A DNA stretch of 64,000 nt from Taudactylus pleione (GCA_031769625.1 JAUIMM010000581.1:1-64000); one strand, 5' to 3'; positions 32,398-43,865 are shown, counted from the first letter of the stretch. Notes: a model not told the origin generated them from the sequence alone. Program-made: numbers and translations.

Positions 32398-33096
32398 CAT
32401 GTCTGCAGAATAGTATATGTACAGTAACATCTTTATGTATAGTCACATCTTTATGTTTTAGAATTTTGTCATAGTTGATTGTATTTCTAAGGCCTGATTC
32501 TGAGTCGCACACACCCGCGGCTGCTTTTTCTGTTCAGCCGCTGCAGGCTACTTACTTCCTTATGCGTCTGCACGTGAAAGCCTATCCCAGACACAGCTGT
32601 TACCTATGCAGATCCAACCATCATTATTATTAGCTGGACTTGCACGCTCCCCATGTTGGGTGCAAAAGATCTGTCTGAAAAAGACATCCAGTTAAGCGAT
32701 GACCGTTCCATGCGCTCTCATGGTCGCTGCCTTGTTACCGTCCAGTAATGACCATTTCATGGGAAGTGTGGTCCTTTGATGGACGGATTAATCCATATCC
32801 ATTAGAGATCTCCGTCCATGTCTGATCCTGCACATGCGCAGTCGCCATCTGCATAGTTGGCACATGTGCAGTATGCTGAAATACCTGCTCTTATTTGCCA
32901 GTCCAATAAAATGTGATTGCCCATCACTGTGATTGCAGAACATATTTCCGTGAAACCAATACCATACAGAGACAATTCACTATAGAAATGCAGAACTTTT
33001 CGGGGGGAACTCCATGCACTGCGCAGTTCACTGCAGACATTATTCTAGTGATATTATTCTACATTACATGAATATTTACTTTTTTCTCTCTCCTAG
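32347..33096. other. Intron remainder with a MITE fragment
   Basis: A Harbinger-type end (GGCCTGATTCTGAGTCGC) starts near 32492 but no matching right end was found. The rest is unremarkable up to the acceptor at 33096. Confidence 0.45.
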
Positions 33097-33415
33097 GGCT
33101 AATGGTGCACAATATCCAGAAGAATTCTGCATCTACTAGAGAATGAATTTGTCTTCACCTGCCTCTTATTGATAAGCCACTTTATATATATATATTCATT
33201 TCCAGAAAATATCAGTAACGGTGATCTAGTGCTTTGTCCACAATGTTTTCTAACTGTGTAAATAGTTAGCAAAGTAACAAAAATGGGATATCTCAAATAC
33301 TGCTAAACTTACCAACAATGACTATTGTAATAATTGCTTAGATTTTTTTATATATATAAAGTCAAAACACTATGCAGGTGTATATGATTATTATTGAATA
33401 AAGCTAAAAACTTGT
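33097..33415 (+). other. CRIP1: Probable CRIP1 terminal 3'-UTR exon
   Basis: It follows a strong acceptor (TTTTTTCTCTCTCCTAG) and contains AATAAA at 33397-33402. A run of A residues begins about 14 nt later at 33416. There is no extended reading frame. A donor just downstream of the CRIP1 stop and no other polyadenylation-like end in between support assigning this exon to CRIP1. The link is inferred, and an exon of another transcript is possible. Confidence 0.6.
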
Positions 33416-33704
33416 AAAAAAAAAAAAATGATCTGAGAGATTTGTTTATATTGGTTTTTTTTTTTTTTAAATATGGTATAATAACTATGCAAGGATCTGG
33501 GCGAGTTCTCTGGCACATTCAGGTGCATTGCTTGGATGGCAGATTGTGCTATGGCATTATACAGTACATGTTAATATGGTGAAATAAAACAATACAACAT
33601 TCATTTTAGAAGTTTTAATGCTTTACTAAAGGTTATTATAAAGTTCCACATTGAATGCAAATTCTCATGGCACAAGACAAAGTGGACAGTGACAACTACA
33701 GCAA

Positions 33705-33820
33705 TGCACTGCATGCCCTTCCCTTCCTGCACTGCATGCCCTTCCCTTCCTGCACTGCATGCCCTTCCCTTCCTGCACTGCATGCCCTTCCCTTCCTGCA
33801 CTGCATGCCCTTCCCTTCCT
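33705..33820. repeat. 23-bp minisatellite, five copies
   Basis: Unit TGCACTGCATGCCCTTCCC plus TTCC, repeated head to tail. Frames through it look long but shift identity every unit. Flanks 33429-33704 and 33821-34320 show nothing recognisable. Confidence 0.9.
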
Positions 33821-34321
33821 TGGAGCTTCACAAAGAACTATATAAATACTACCAGCTAGACTATTCCTTTCCTTGATTAGTCTGGATTGGCTCATGAAAA
33901 TGTGGCACCCCAGATGTAATTATGGGAACGGGTAAGTAAGGTGTAGCTGGTACCTTTGTAGTCTAATCTTGTAGCTGCCTGTTGAACTCAACTATTCTCA
34001 CCCTGGAACGTCTTTACAGGTTCCTAAGATTATACTACAGCAGAGAGGCAAGACCCAGTAACTAATGACAGGACGTGACATAGTACTCAACCGGAATAAT
34101 CAATATTTTTTTTTAACAGTGTGACGAAAGTAATGCAGTTACACTTATTGAGACTAAATAACTTTTGCCCTTTTGTTTTAACATTTGGACATGATAGTCT
34201 AGTGGTATGACACAATTTTGTTACATTTTTTTAACCAATCAGAACTGTCGATTCAGTGTCCTATGATTTAACATCATTTCCCACCCTACACTATGAGGCC
34301 ACAACACATTCTATTGAATGA

Positions 34322-34937
34322 CTAAGGGCTCTATTTATCAATCTTTTTTTACTGAACTAATGTGAATTATTTTAGTTTCACTGAAATGTATTAAAGGGAT
34401 TTTGGAGCAGTTTTCGAGGAAAACTACACCAAGCCCTTTAATTTGCATTTCTTTAGCAAGCAGATTGCATTTCCCATACTTGATCATACTTTACTGATCA
34501 CTGTAAAAAAAAATATAAAATCAAACTCTTACCTGCATCCAGGGGTCCACTAATAAGTGAACTTTCTCCTCTGGTCAGCTGGTCGCCGGGTCTCCTGCAC
34601 TGTGACCCCGGTCAGCTGTGCCCAGCATCTCAGTTTACAGCACAGCTGACCAGGGTGACAGACTAGGAGCCCCGGCGACCAGGTGACTGGAGGAGAGAGC
34701 TAACCGATCACTGTTGGGGTATCGCTAGCTGGCGTCGGCGCATGCACGGAAGCACTCACTGTATTTTTTGCAAAAATGACAGTGTGAATTGGGCTTTGAT
34801 GATTCGCAGGGACAGAGCTTTCTCGCAAGCTCTGTCCCTGCTTCAGAATGATGATACATTCTCATGATAATTCCTAAAATCACAATGCGTATTTAGGTGA
34901 AATTAGCACACTACAGTCTACATTTGAAATAGGGCCT
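34322..34937. mobile_element. MITE-like element with GGGCTCTATTTATCAA end
   Basis: Left AGGGCTCTATTTATCAATC and right TTTGAAATAGGGCCT are imperfect inverted ends. It contains an internal stem built from GGTCAGCTGGTCGCCGGG and CCCCGGCGACCAGG. Boundary confidence is low. Confidence 0.4.
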
Positions 34938-35057
34938 AAGAGTCTATGGTCTAATGACTTTCTTTTCATACTCTATGATACATAAACATACTATAAAAAA
35001 TAATTTTCTGTTTGTCATTATGTATGTATGTATATGTATATGCACTTAGTGGACTTA

Positions 35058-35529
35058 GGGCCTGATTCACTACAGATCGCTATTCTGCTTATACGCATTC
35101 AACGCAGTTGCTAATATCAGTGGTGATATGTAAATGTTTGCATTCGCATTGCGATCGCAGCCTGACTCCCACTTTCCCTTACTTACATCTTTATACTTGG
35201 GCAACATAGCTAAACAATCGGTAACATCAGAGAGTTAATGAAGCCCAGACCTTACTCAAGAATTGCTTACTTCAGCACACGCTGTGAGGCCTCAGGCGGC
35301 GTCTGGTATCGCAGTGGTTAATTTATGCACACCCATGCAATGGTGTTAAAACAAACTGGCACAACTGCGTTCGTCCGACCACCCACCCATAAATGGCACT
35401 TCCTGTCAATCACTCTGCCATGGGCCTGCGTAGCCTCTGCGATCGCAGTCTGATCGCAGCGTCTGGCTCGCGAATTAATCGTCAGATTGCGTGCGTATAA
35501 GCAACTGTGTTCCATGCTGAATCAGGCTC
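35058..35529. mobile_element. Harbinger-type MITE family B with TTA duplication
   Basis: Ends GGGCCTGATTCACTACAGAT and TGCTGAATCAGGCTC are flanked by TTA at 35055-35057 and 35530-35532. The duplication matches the TWA target of Harbinger transposases. Non-coding. Confidence 0.8.
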
Positions 35530-35856
35530 TTAGTGGCCAAATAACAAATAAGTATCACCATATGCTGGCCAGTACTTGGGCCCCACGCTTCCTATTGCAT
35601 GTCAATGCAATGCACTGGGGCCACCCATTCACCGGAGAATTAAACCTTTCAACAAAATTAATGTTTAAACATAAAAAAACATTGTGTAAAGCAAGGATTA
35701 AAGTATGGGGGGCTTCTAAGAGAGGGGGGCCCTGGGGACGTGCCCCGAGCCCTCCCCCTTTATCCAGCTCTGTGACTATAGGCTGTGAGGCAGGTAGCGA
35801 ATGCTGCCTGGCCACTCTGATTATGTGTAATTCAGAATCAGACTAGCCAGGGAGCA

Positions 35857-37700
35857 TGTTTCTCTGACTGCCTGTCACGCTCTGGGTGTTATGTAAATCC
35901 AGCTCAGGACCCTTAGGTATAACTGATGTGTATAGGAAACAAGGTGGCTTGATGATACTTTGATTCATAGGTATGAATAGGAGCTTAGGTACACTAGTGA
36001 CTGTGTAGGAACCACAGACTTGTGTTATGCATGGATACTGGACTGGAACCGGAGTGAGCAGGCTAGATTCACTGGGCAACCCCTTGTCTAGTGACCTCTG
36101 ATTCCAGTAAGACCAGGATTATACTCCAGGGACAAGGGTGACCTACAGGACTCAGTACTGATAGATAGGAACTTGGGGACTGATTCAGACCCGCTCGCTA
36201 GATGTGTTCACACGCAGCCGTCAGCTGCCAAAGTATGCAAATCCCCCGATCACATGGCAATGCATTAGCACGCCCACTATGTATTGCCGTGCGATCGCGA
36301 GGTGTATTCAGACGCCCACCGGCCTTTCCTAAGACACCCACTTTTCCTTAGTGTTACACGTCATCTCCAGGAAGTGTATGCAACAATCGGTAACATCGGA
36401 CCCATACGCAGCACTTGTGGCTGACCATACCCTACCGCAAGCACTGCGAGTGCTTCAGTGTGTAATTCAGCCATGTGACGTGTACTATGATGCTCCGTCT
36501 TAATTATGCACGCCTCTGAAACGGCGTTAAGATGCTCAGACATGCCTGCGTTCGCATCACAACTCCCAAGTTTCCATCGACCAACCCCAGTCACCACCCA
36601 CAAACGGCTCGTCCTGTCAATCAATCTAGCGAGGCGTCTATGTACAAGGGGTGATCGCTTCGCGATCGCATGGACTGATTCGCGCACGGAAATTGCGTCT
36701 TATATGCATGCGCAGATTGTCTGAATCAGGCCATCATGACTCAAGCCAGGAATCGGAGTCTTATGTAGTCAGAGTAACTCTGGTACTGCTCAAACACAAG
36801 ACATGGAAATTGGAGCCAGTGAGGAACTCAGAAACTGAGAGTCAGGATAAATAATACAGCTTAATGGACACCTCAGTGTACAGACTGTATACTGCACACT
36901 GAACCCTAGCCATGGAAACAGCACTCTTCTCTGTACCAGCCCAAGACAATAATACACACCATCTGGACAACCACTAAGCATAGAGTAAAACAGTATAAGT
37001 AACGTGCATGCACTGTCCCAGCGGTATGATGGAATGAAGACCGTGGCTGCACTCGCCGGCCCTGCTCTGAGGAGTAACAAGTTGGAATGCAGCATGGAAG
37101 CTGCCGTACTGATAGGAGACGATACACAGCGGCAGATGGAAGGCAGTATACTTGCTGGCTAAGACGGAGCAGGTTGGAGCAGGTCTGTATGCAGCGTGGG
37201 AGCTGCGACGCTGACAGGTAACGGAACACAGCGGCAGATGGAAGGTAGGTCTGTATGTAGTGTAGAAGCTGCGTCGCTGCCATGTGACACAACAGCAGGT
37301 GGAAAGCTGGTAATTGTAAACTTGGTGGCTGATCGGAGTGGAAGAAGCAAGTCTGTATACAGCATGGAAGCTGTGGCGTCGGCAGATGACGATACTCAGC
37401 GGCAGATGGTAAATAGTGAGAATTCACGAAGTAGCAGATAGAGTCACATAAGACACGGTCACAGGATACAGAAGGAAACCTGGAGCCTTGAACTATCCTG
37501 GGAAGGAACAAGTTGTTCAAGCAATGGGTTGCTCACAGGAACTGGTTTAAAAATAGGAGGTGGTGAATAGCCATTGGTCTGGCTGACCAGCTGAGCACAC
37601 AGGTGCATTAGTTATTCACAGGGAGGCGTCCTTGGAATATCTTGGAAACCAAAATAAACGAATGTCTGAGTCTGTAAGGAATGCTAAGACACTTATTCGT
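35857..37700. repeat. Unclassified repeat region with imperfect tandem units
   Basis: From about 37080 to 37420 the motif ACACAGCGGCAGATGGAAGG and related GCAGCATGGAAGCTG blocks recur three to four times in an imperfect array. The surrounding sequence may be the LTR or leader of a retrotransposon, but I recognise no primer site or protein. A family-B MITE interrupts it at 36176. Confidence 0.4.
36176..36732. mobile_element. Harbinger-type MITE family B
   Basis: Ends GGGGACTGATTCAGACCCGC and TTGTCTGAATCAGGCC. It shares AATTATGCACGCCTC and ACGGCTCGTCCTGTCAATCA with other B copies. Non-coding. Confidence 0.75.
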
Positions 37701-38220
37701 AATTGCCTCTCCGCCAACTGCCCCATGCACATAGCAAGGGGCCACACACTCCATGTAGATGCCCCCCGCCCCAGCCCGTTCCTGCTCGAAGGCCCCTAGA
37801 ATCCTTGGGCCCTGGGCAGCTGTCCAGTGAGCGCATATACGTTAAATGGCCCTGTTTCCAGGGTCACCGACACTACAGTAAACTGGATACACACCTGAGC
37901 AACCATGCAGGCGGCCTACCATCCTGCACACTGGCTGAACGGTTTGGTAAGTACAGTATACTCACTTACCAACCGGGCCGCTCGATACGGCCAGACATTA
38001 CAACTGGGAAGGTATTTAAATTTGCCCAGTTAACTTGTGATATAAGTGTTGGCGGTTAATGGCCAGTTGGTGAGCTGCCCATACACACCAGCAGATGCGC
38101 ACAATATATCTATAAGCTACATTGCCTCTGCTGTGCTGCACGGCTGACGCAATATATCTGTGAATGACATCACTCACAGATATATAGTGAGTATACACAA
38201 GTCGATACACTTCACAATAT

Positions 38221-38528
38221 GGGCTTTATTCAGAGGCGGCCGTACGGTCTACGACTGCATGGCCGCCTCAATGTTTGTCTAGTGCGCATGCGTGAGACCC
38301 ACTACGACCGACAGCGCCGGTCGTAGCGGGTCTCTTTCCAAAGGGGGCGAGCTGTCGATGTTGATTGACAGCTCGCCCCGTTTGGAAGGCGGGCCGGGGG
38401 GGTGGCAGCCCAAACGGAGGCGTTCCTATGGGAACGCCTGCCATTTGGGGGAGGGGGGTAAGCTAGGGAGGCCCCACTGACATCACTAGCGACCGCTTGC
38501 ATCCTCCGACTGCCTCTGAATGAGGGCC
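38221..38528. mobile_element. Short polyhairpin MITE (family A, lacking the right-hand hairpins)
   Basis: Ends GGGCTTTATTCAGAGGCGGC and TGCCTCTGAATGAGGGCC, flanked by TAT on each side. Hairpins kept: GGGGCGAGCTGTC/GACAGCTCGCCCC, GGAGGCGTTCC/GGAACGCC, GAGACCC/GGGTCTC and part of the CACTGACATCACTAG palindrome. The hairpins beyond it are missing. Confidence 0.8.
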
Positions 38529-38689
38529 TATATCTTTCGTCGGCTATACGAACAATATATTACATAGTGTGTACCCAGCATTACTGTTTCCTCCTGGTAC
38601 CTTCTAAATGCAGCAGTGGCAGGAGTCTGTATATTCTCCAGCTTTATCTGACTGTAGAGCATGCATACTGTTACAATGTAAAGCTAGGT

Positions 38690-39090
38690 ACACATTATAC
38701 AACTTGCAAACATTGCAATGTCGCCAACGATTTCCCCTGAACTCCTGGGAAATGATCTAGTGCATACACACTGTGCAATCTAACAAACGACCAAATGATA
38801 TATTGTGCGTCGTTTGGTGGTTAGATCGTTAACTATATAATGTAACAGTATCTCCTGGTCGTTTGGTAGAGTGTACTAGCGTAGTTCGTTGCATCTTCAG
38901 ATGTACATGCAGGAAGATCTGTCAATCTAATGATTCCCCGCATATCGCGCAGTGTGTACGCTCTACCAAACGACCAGGCAATACATTATATAGTTGACGA
39001 TCTAACCACCAAACGACGCCCAATATATCGTTTGGTCGTTTGTTAGATTGCACAGTGTATATGCACTAGATCGTGTGTATGTACGCAGAA
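38690..39090. mobile_element. Foldback MITE with long arms
   Basis: The left arm around 38758-38870 (TAGTGCATACACACTGTGCA, then CGACCAAATGATATATTG) is complementary to the right arm around 38945-39070. Stem length is over 100 bp with a few mismatches. 39091-39476 shows nothing. Confidence 0.7.
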
Positions 39091-39479
39091 GTGTGAGCTT
39101 GAATGGATATGAGAAAGCAGCAGTGGGTGTCTTTATGCTGTCTGAGCTGTGGCAGGCATTATTATATTTTCGCAACTGCGTTGCATGCGATTTCGCAGCT
39201 GTGATGGAGGCCCTGTGTCTCACACTTTATATTACTAATTAATTAGCTTACGGCATACATTGTACTGTTCCTGCTTTATCTGTGTACGCTGCATGTCTGT
39301 AATTACACTTCCCAGCTGGTCTCCCGCAATTTTAGCACATTTATAAATTTATGCTTTATGAAAATCCTGAACTATAGTCACCTATCATTACTCCTGTGTT
39401 TCAGAGACTTGTGTTATCAGGCATTGCTGTTCCTGTATGCACGATTATGGTTACTTATCTGTATCCCTCTCCAGACTAA

Positions 39480-40029
39480 GGGTCTCATTCAGACCCGCTC
39501 GTGAGCGCAGGACGCTCGCAAGCGGGTCGATGGTACCCAAATGCACATGCGCACGACGGAGGGAGCTCCGTCGTGCGCATGCGCGAGACCCGGCGAGCGA
39601 CGAGGAAGCCGTCGCTTGGGGTCTCGCACGAAAGGGGGCGTGCTGTCGATGTTGAGTGACAGCACGCCCCCATTGGTGGGCGTGCCGGGGGCATGGTTGC
39701 CAGATGGAGGCGTTCCCATGGGAACGCCTACCGTCTGGGTCCGGCCCCACTGACATCACTAGTGATGTCAGTGGGAGTGATTTTGGCTCTGATAGAGCCA
39801 AAATCACTCCAGGGCTTGCGGCAACGAGACCCTACCGCAAGGGTCTCGTCGCAAGCCTGATGGTCGCTATGGTCTTGACCATTGCGACCATCATCATGGA
39901 CGCTCGCATAAGCTGTGGGTGGTAACCCACAGCTATGCGAGCGTCCAAGAGGCCGCTCAAAAAACAGGTAGGAGGTCCCTGATTCAGAGCGAGAGCTCTG
40001 GTCAGAGCGTCCGGCTCTGAATCAGGCCC
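39480..40029. mobile_element. Polyhairpin Harbinger-type MITE (family A), best copy
   Basis: 550 bp between TAA duplications (39477-39479, 40030-40032), ending in GGGTCTCATTCAG and CTGAATCAGGCCC. Consecutive inverted repeats: 39492-39528; 39547-39580 (15-bp arms, perfect); 39583-39628 (imperfect); 39634-39671 (14-bp arms, perfect); 39708-39729 (no loop, perfect); 39746-39775 (30-bp perfect palindrome); 39774-39810 (17-bp arms, 3-nt loop); 39814-39856; 39859-39892; 39898-39946; and a final one at the right end. Almost every base lies in a stem. Non-coding, presumably moved by a Harbinger transposase. Confidence 0.92.
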
Positions 40030-40032
40030 TAA

Positions 40033-40510
40033 GGCTGGGTACGCATCAAAGACATTAGCACACCCACTATGTCTCAGCGTGCGATTGCATTGTGTATGCT
40101 TACGCCCACCAGCCTATTCATAAGACGCCCACTTGCACACTTAATTTCCAGAAAGTGTATGCAACCATCGGTATGTCGAGTACCATCGGATGCGATCGCA
40201 GCGCTTGTGGCTAACCATACCCTACCGCAAGCACTGTGAGTGATTCAGTGTGAAATACAACCAAGTGACATGTACTATGACGCTGCCTCTTAATTATGCA
40301 CGTCCTGAAACAGCATTGAGACGCTCAGGAATGCCTGCATTCGCACCTCCACTCACCCGTTTCTAGTAGCCAGCCCCTGTCACCACCCACAAACGGCTTC
40401 TCCTGTCACTCATTCAACGGGGCTGTCTAGCACAGCGAGCGTACACTTCCTGATTGCTCGCTCTGGTTCGCGCACGTGCATTGAGATGCGTACGCATGCG
40501 CAGTATGCAA
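40033..40510. mobile_element. Harbinger-type MITE family B fragment
   Basis: Shares ATTAGCACACCCACTATGTC, GCTAACCATACCCTACCGCA and ACCACCCACAAACGGCTTCT with the copy at 36176. The left end is missing where the polyhairpin element abuts it. Confidence 0.65.
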
Positions 40511-40568
40511 ACAATCGGCTGGCTGCACGGTTTTCATTGACTACTTTTGATCACAAGTTAGGAGCTAA

Positions 40569-41177
40569 GGGCCTGATTCAGACCCGGTCGCTATGAGCGT
40601 ACGCTCGCATGATGCATATGCAAATATTTGAAAGTGACGCGGCGGGGAGCGATCGCTCGCCAAGGCATAAGCACTCCCATCTTACCTGTACGAGCGTTCG
40701 CTTTGTGTATGCAGACTCCCCTTAGTGAATGCAGAGACGCCCACTACCCCACGTCATCTCCTGGAAGTTTGTGAGAACATTGGTAAATCGACCACTATCG
40801 GATGTGAACGCAGTGCTTGTGGTAGCTTTTTTTTACCGCAAGCATTGCGAGGAAAAAAGAGGAAAAAAATGGCTGGTGACGTGTACTATGACGCTGCCTG
40901 TTAATTATGCACGCCTCTAAAATGGCATTGAAACACTCGGCCACGCCTGCGTTCGCATCTCCAACACCCCGTTTCTACTAGACTGCCCCTGTCACCACCC
41001 ACAAATGGCCTCTCCTGTCACTCACTCTGCTGGGCTGGCTTTGCTGTGTGAGCGAGGGATCTGTGATCGCATAGTGTAGTTCGCGCATGCGCACTGCGAT
41101 ACATACACATGCGCAGATTAGCAACGATCAGCAATTGCAAACGGACTGCGGATAGCGTCCAGGTCTGATTCAGGCCC
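40569..41177. mobile_element. Harbinger-type MITE family B
   Basis: Starts GGGCCTGATTCAGACCCGGT after TAA (40566-40568) and ends GGTCTGATTCAGGCCC. The interior contains TGTCACCACCCACAAATGGC and CCACGCCTGCGTTCGCATCT. Both are related to the left arm of the 4224 Harbinger. Confidence 0.8.
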
Positions 41178-41230
41178 TATATCACATGGTGAGATTTGAT
41201 TGCTGCTTAGTTTGTATGTATATTATACAC

Positions 41231-41968
41231 TAACTGGGATACCCAGCGTTGCCTGGGTTGAAGACTGGACCCTGAAGTACACCACAGCCTTTGATTGTTT
41301 ACATTGCTCTTGCCTATAACCCCATTCCATTAATCCTGAAAAGGACCCCAATGTTTGCTAACAAACATGGAAACAGTGGCGCAACTACCGTGGACGCAAA
41401 GGGTGCAGCTGCTATAGTACCCGAGCTGCCTCTGTGGCCCCGCCGCTCCCCCTGCACTCAGTCACGCACACAAGTTGGGCCAGTCCAGTCAGGACTGTCG
41501 AAGGGGGCCCGGGTGTCAGCAATGTTGATTTGGTGCCAAACCGCCAGCTGACTACAGCTGACACACTAGCCGCCAGTCATGGAGAGACAGCGCCATCGGT
41601 TGCGAGGCAATCAGAACTAGTGGACTGGCATGCAATCAACAGTGGCGGCTCCTGATTGGCTCCTGGTCCACAAGCTCCAATTGGCTCGTAACCGGCGCCA
41701 GATTCAAATTGCCCCAATGCCGTCTGCCCATGTCTACCTCTGTCTGCTGGTGCGCCAGCTGTAATTAGCTGGCAGCATGGCCCCAAATCCACACCTGCTG
41801 GCTGCTGATGGCACACAAGGGGTGGCGAGAGACTGCTGGAGGGACATGAGGAGGTGAATTGCTGGGGGGGCATAATGTGTAAGGGGCACTGCTATTGTGT
41901 GGAATAATGTGTTATATGGGGCACTACTATGTGGTGAAATCTGTAAAGGGCATTACTGTGTGGTATAA
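41231..41968 (+). repeat. Composite repeat copy 1, first part
   Basis: Starts ACTGGGATACCCAGCGTTGC. At 41373 a CAGTGGCGCAACTACCGTGG hAT-like end begins. The same order appears complemented in 46570-47600. The copy breaks at about 41968 and resumes at about 44560, so roughly 2.6 kb was inserted. The region between 41969 and 42287 holds no recognised element. Confidence 0.7.
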
Positions 41969-42287
41969 TGTGAAAGCAAAGAAGAAGTACTATTTATGGG
42001 GCACTCGACCTACTTGATTAAAATTAAAACTTAGCTTTTAATAGTTTGCCACTAAAAGATAATAATTCCACAATTTTATATCAAAAGGACATCTGTACAC
42101 AAAACATAGAACAGAACAACATACAGTCTGGTCCAAAATAGGTCCATTTAGTTAAAACTGACTGACTTGATAAGGGAGATCAATGTATATCTAATCTCTC
42201 AGTTTTCAGTTATGGTAAATCAGACATGATAATCATGACACCATGGTCAGACAGATGGGGAAAATATTAGAAAAATTTAATTATCAG

Positions 42288-43410
42288 GGAATAAATACCC
42301 TTTGCTTAAAGCGTCGGTGACCACCTGATCAGTATCCTGTTCGTTCAGGATTATACACCAGTGTTTATCCAAGAGTTTTTTTATATATCCAAAAAAATAA
42401 CATGCGGAAAATGAATATACAGTATGTATTAGTGTATCTCAGAATAACACATGAGCAGCAATACCGTGATAGTAACAGAAGTAATATTGTTATAATGTAT
42501 ATCAATTTTCACAGGTATCCTCCTGATAATACTTATTGAATCTCACACAGTTGAGTTGAATCATACACATTTTGTAGGCAGTTTTACACAGTATCCAACA
42601 TTTCAAAGTAAATAGTCTGTTAAATACAGTGATCACTTAACGTGTTTTTGCCAAAGTTAAAAGAGAATAGTCAGAGAGAAAGTCTCTCCACTAGTGTATG
42701 GCAGAAATGGCTGCTGCAGGGTGTCTTACACATGTGGCCTGTGCGTGGATCCCCCTATACATGGAGATAGAAATTATAGATCACAGGCATCTGCTGTTGG
42801 ACAGAACACTAGGGGGGGTGAATCTGATGAGATTCAGTGCTGACCCATTCCCCTGTGTCTGTGCAATAAAGGTGCCTAAGCAAAGGTAAGTATAATGTTC
42901 ACATAGAAAGAATAGTGATGAAATATATATGTGTGAAAAAGCGTTGATCCCCAGGGGGCTGCTTCTCACAGTATGTGTACAAGGCAGAGTGGACTGTTAG
43001 TGAGCAGTCCTGGAAATTCCCTATTCCACTGAATACATGCAGTAAAAAGGGACATCGGTGCAAAGGGCTATCCCCACTATGCCCTGATGAAGGAAACAGC
43101 GCAGGGACAGAGAAAGGGTGTGCTCTGCACTCTGTTCCCAGAACAAGATACCGTACCTATGATTCAGGAGGTTGCTGCTTGTGGTGGTCAGCCAATAGGG
43201 GTTCCCCCTGTGCACTAAGTGGTTCCCCGAGGTAGCCCAGACGCACGTTTCTCTGGGAGGCTTTCTCAATGGGTCGCCTGCTTTATTTTCCGCATGTTAA
43301 TTTTTTTTATATATAAAAAGACTCTTGGATAAACACTGGTGTATACTTCTGAACGAACAGGATACTGATCAGGTGGTCACTGACGCTTTAAGCAAAGCGT
43401 ATTTATTCCT
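42288..43410. mobile_element. Element with about 125-bp inverted termini
   Basis: 42288-42411 (ATAAATACCC, TTGCTTAAAGCGTC, ATCAGTATCCTGTTCGTTCA) is the complement of 43285-43410 with few differences. The 870-bp interior has no clear gene. It contains CTGATGAAGGAAAC at 43084, like a collapsed hammerhead core, which hints at a Penelope-type origin where inverted terminal copies are known. Class uncertain. Confidence 0.6.
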
Positions 43411-43494
43411 ACATACTATGACAGCCACCTGTTAATTTTATCTCATTTTGTTTGCTCTATATCCTAAATAAGTTACAGATTTGAGATCTGTTTC

Positions 43495-43865
43495 TACATG
43501 TCATGCTCCCCCAAGCTGCCCAGATTGCCTCCCCTCCGGCCCACCCTCCTCTGTGATCATCTTCTGTCACCTCCCCTTAACTGTCAAATTGAATACATTC
43601 ACTTTTCACATCTTTAATTCCCTCCCCTCTCTACCTTGTGATCTGCTCTTTGCCCCTCCCCTCTCCTTTCTTATTGGCTTCTGTCACCATCCCTCTCAGG
43701 TCGGCTCTTTACCCCTCCGCTCTCCTTTCTTATTGGCTTCTGTCACTGCCCGTCTCCTCTCCTTTCTTATTGGCCTCTGTCACCTCCCCTCTCTGATCTG
43801 CACTTTTCTCTTCCCTCTCCTCTTTGATCCCCTCCCTCCTTCTCTCTTCATTCTGTGCTTCAATG
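43495..43865. repeat. Pyrimidine-rich tract with imperfect tandem units
   Basis: CTCCTTTCTTATTGGCTTCT occurs three times between about 43665 and 43780 within a strongly C/T-biased strand. Could be low-complexity DNA. 43866-44395 shows nothing recognised. Confidence 0.6.

Larger units (their letters stand above)
28741..33096. other. Probable intron in the CRIP1 3' UTR
   Basis: Donor GTAAGT starts at 28741, four nucleotides after the TAA. The acceptor is a pyrimidine tract with CCTAG at 33092-33096. The intron is filled with MITEs and the inverted 358-bp pair annotated separately. 28741-29295 and 30227-30926 show no recognised element. Confidence 0.6.

Noticed and set aside
33700..33820. Possible CRISPR-like array
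   Set aside because: Direct repeats have no unique spacers, and the context is a vertebrate genome.
33601..33895. Frames encoding Cys/Gly/Lys-rich repeated peptides
   Set aside because: Artefact of the 23-bp minisatellite read in shifting frames.
36906..37520. 204-codon minus-strand frame
   Set aside because: Spans imperfect tandem repeats rich in the CGGCAGATGG motif. No recognisable domain, and composition matches the repeat rather than a protein.
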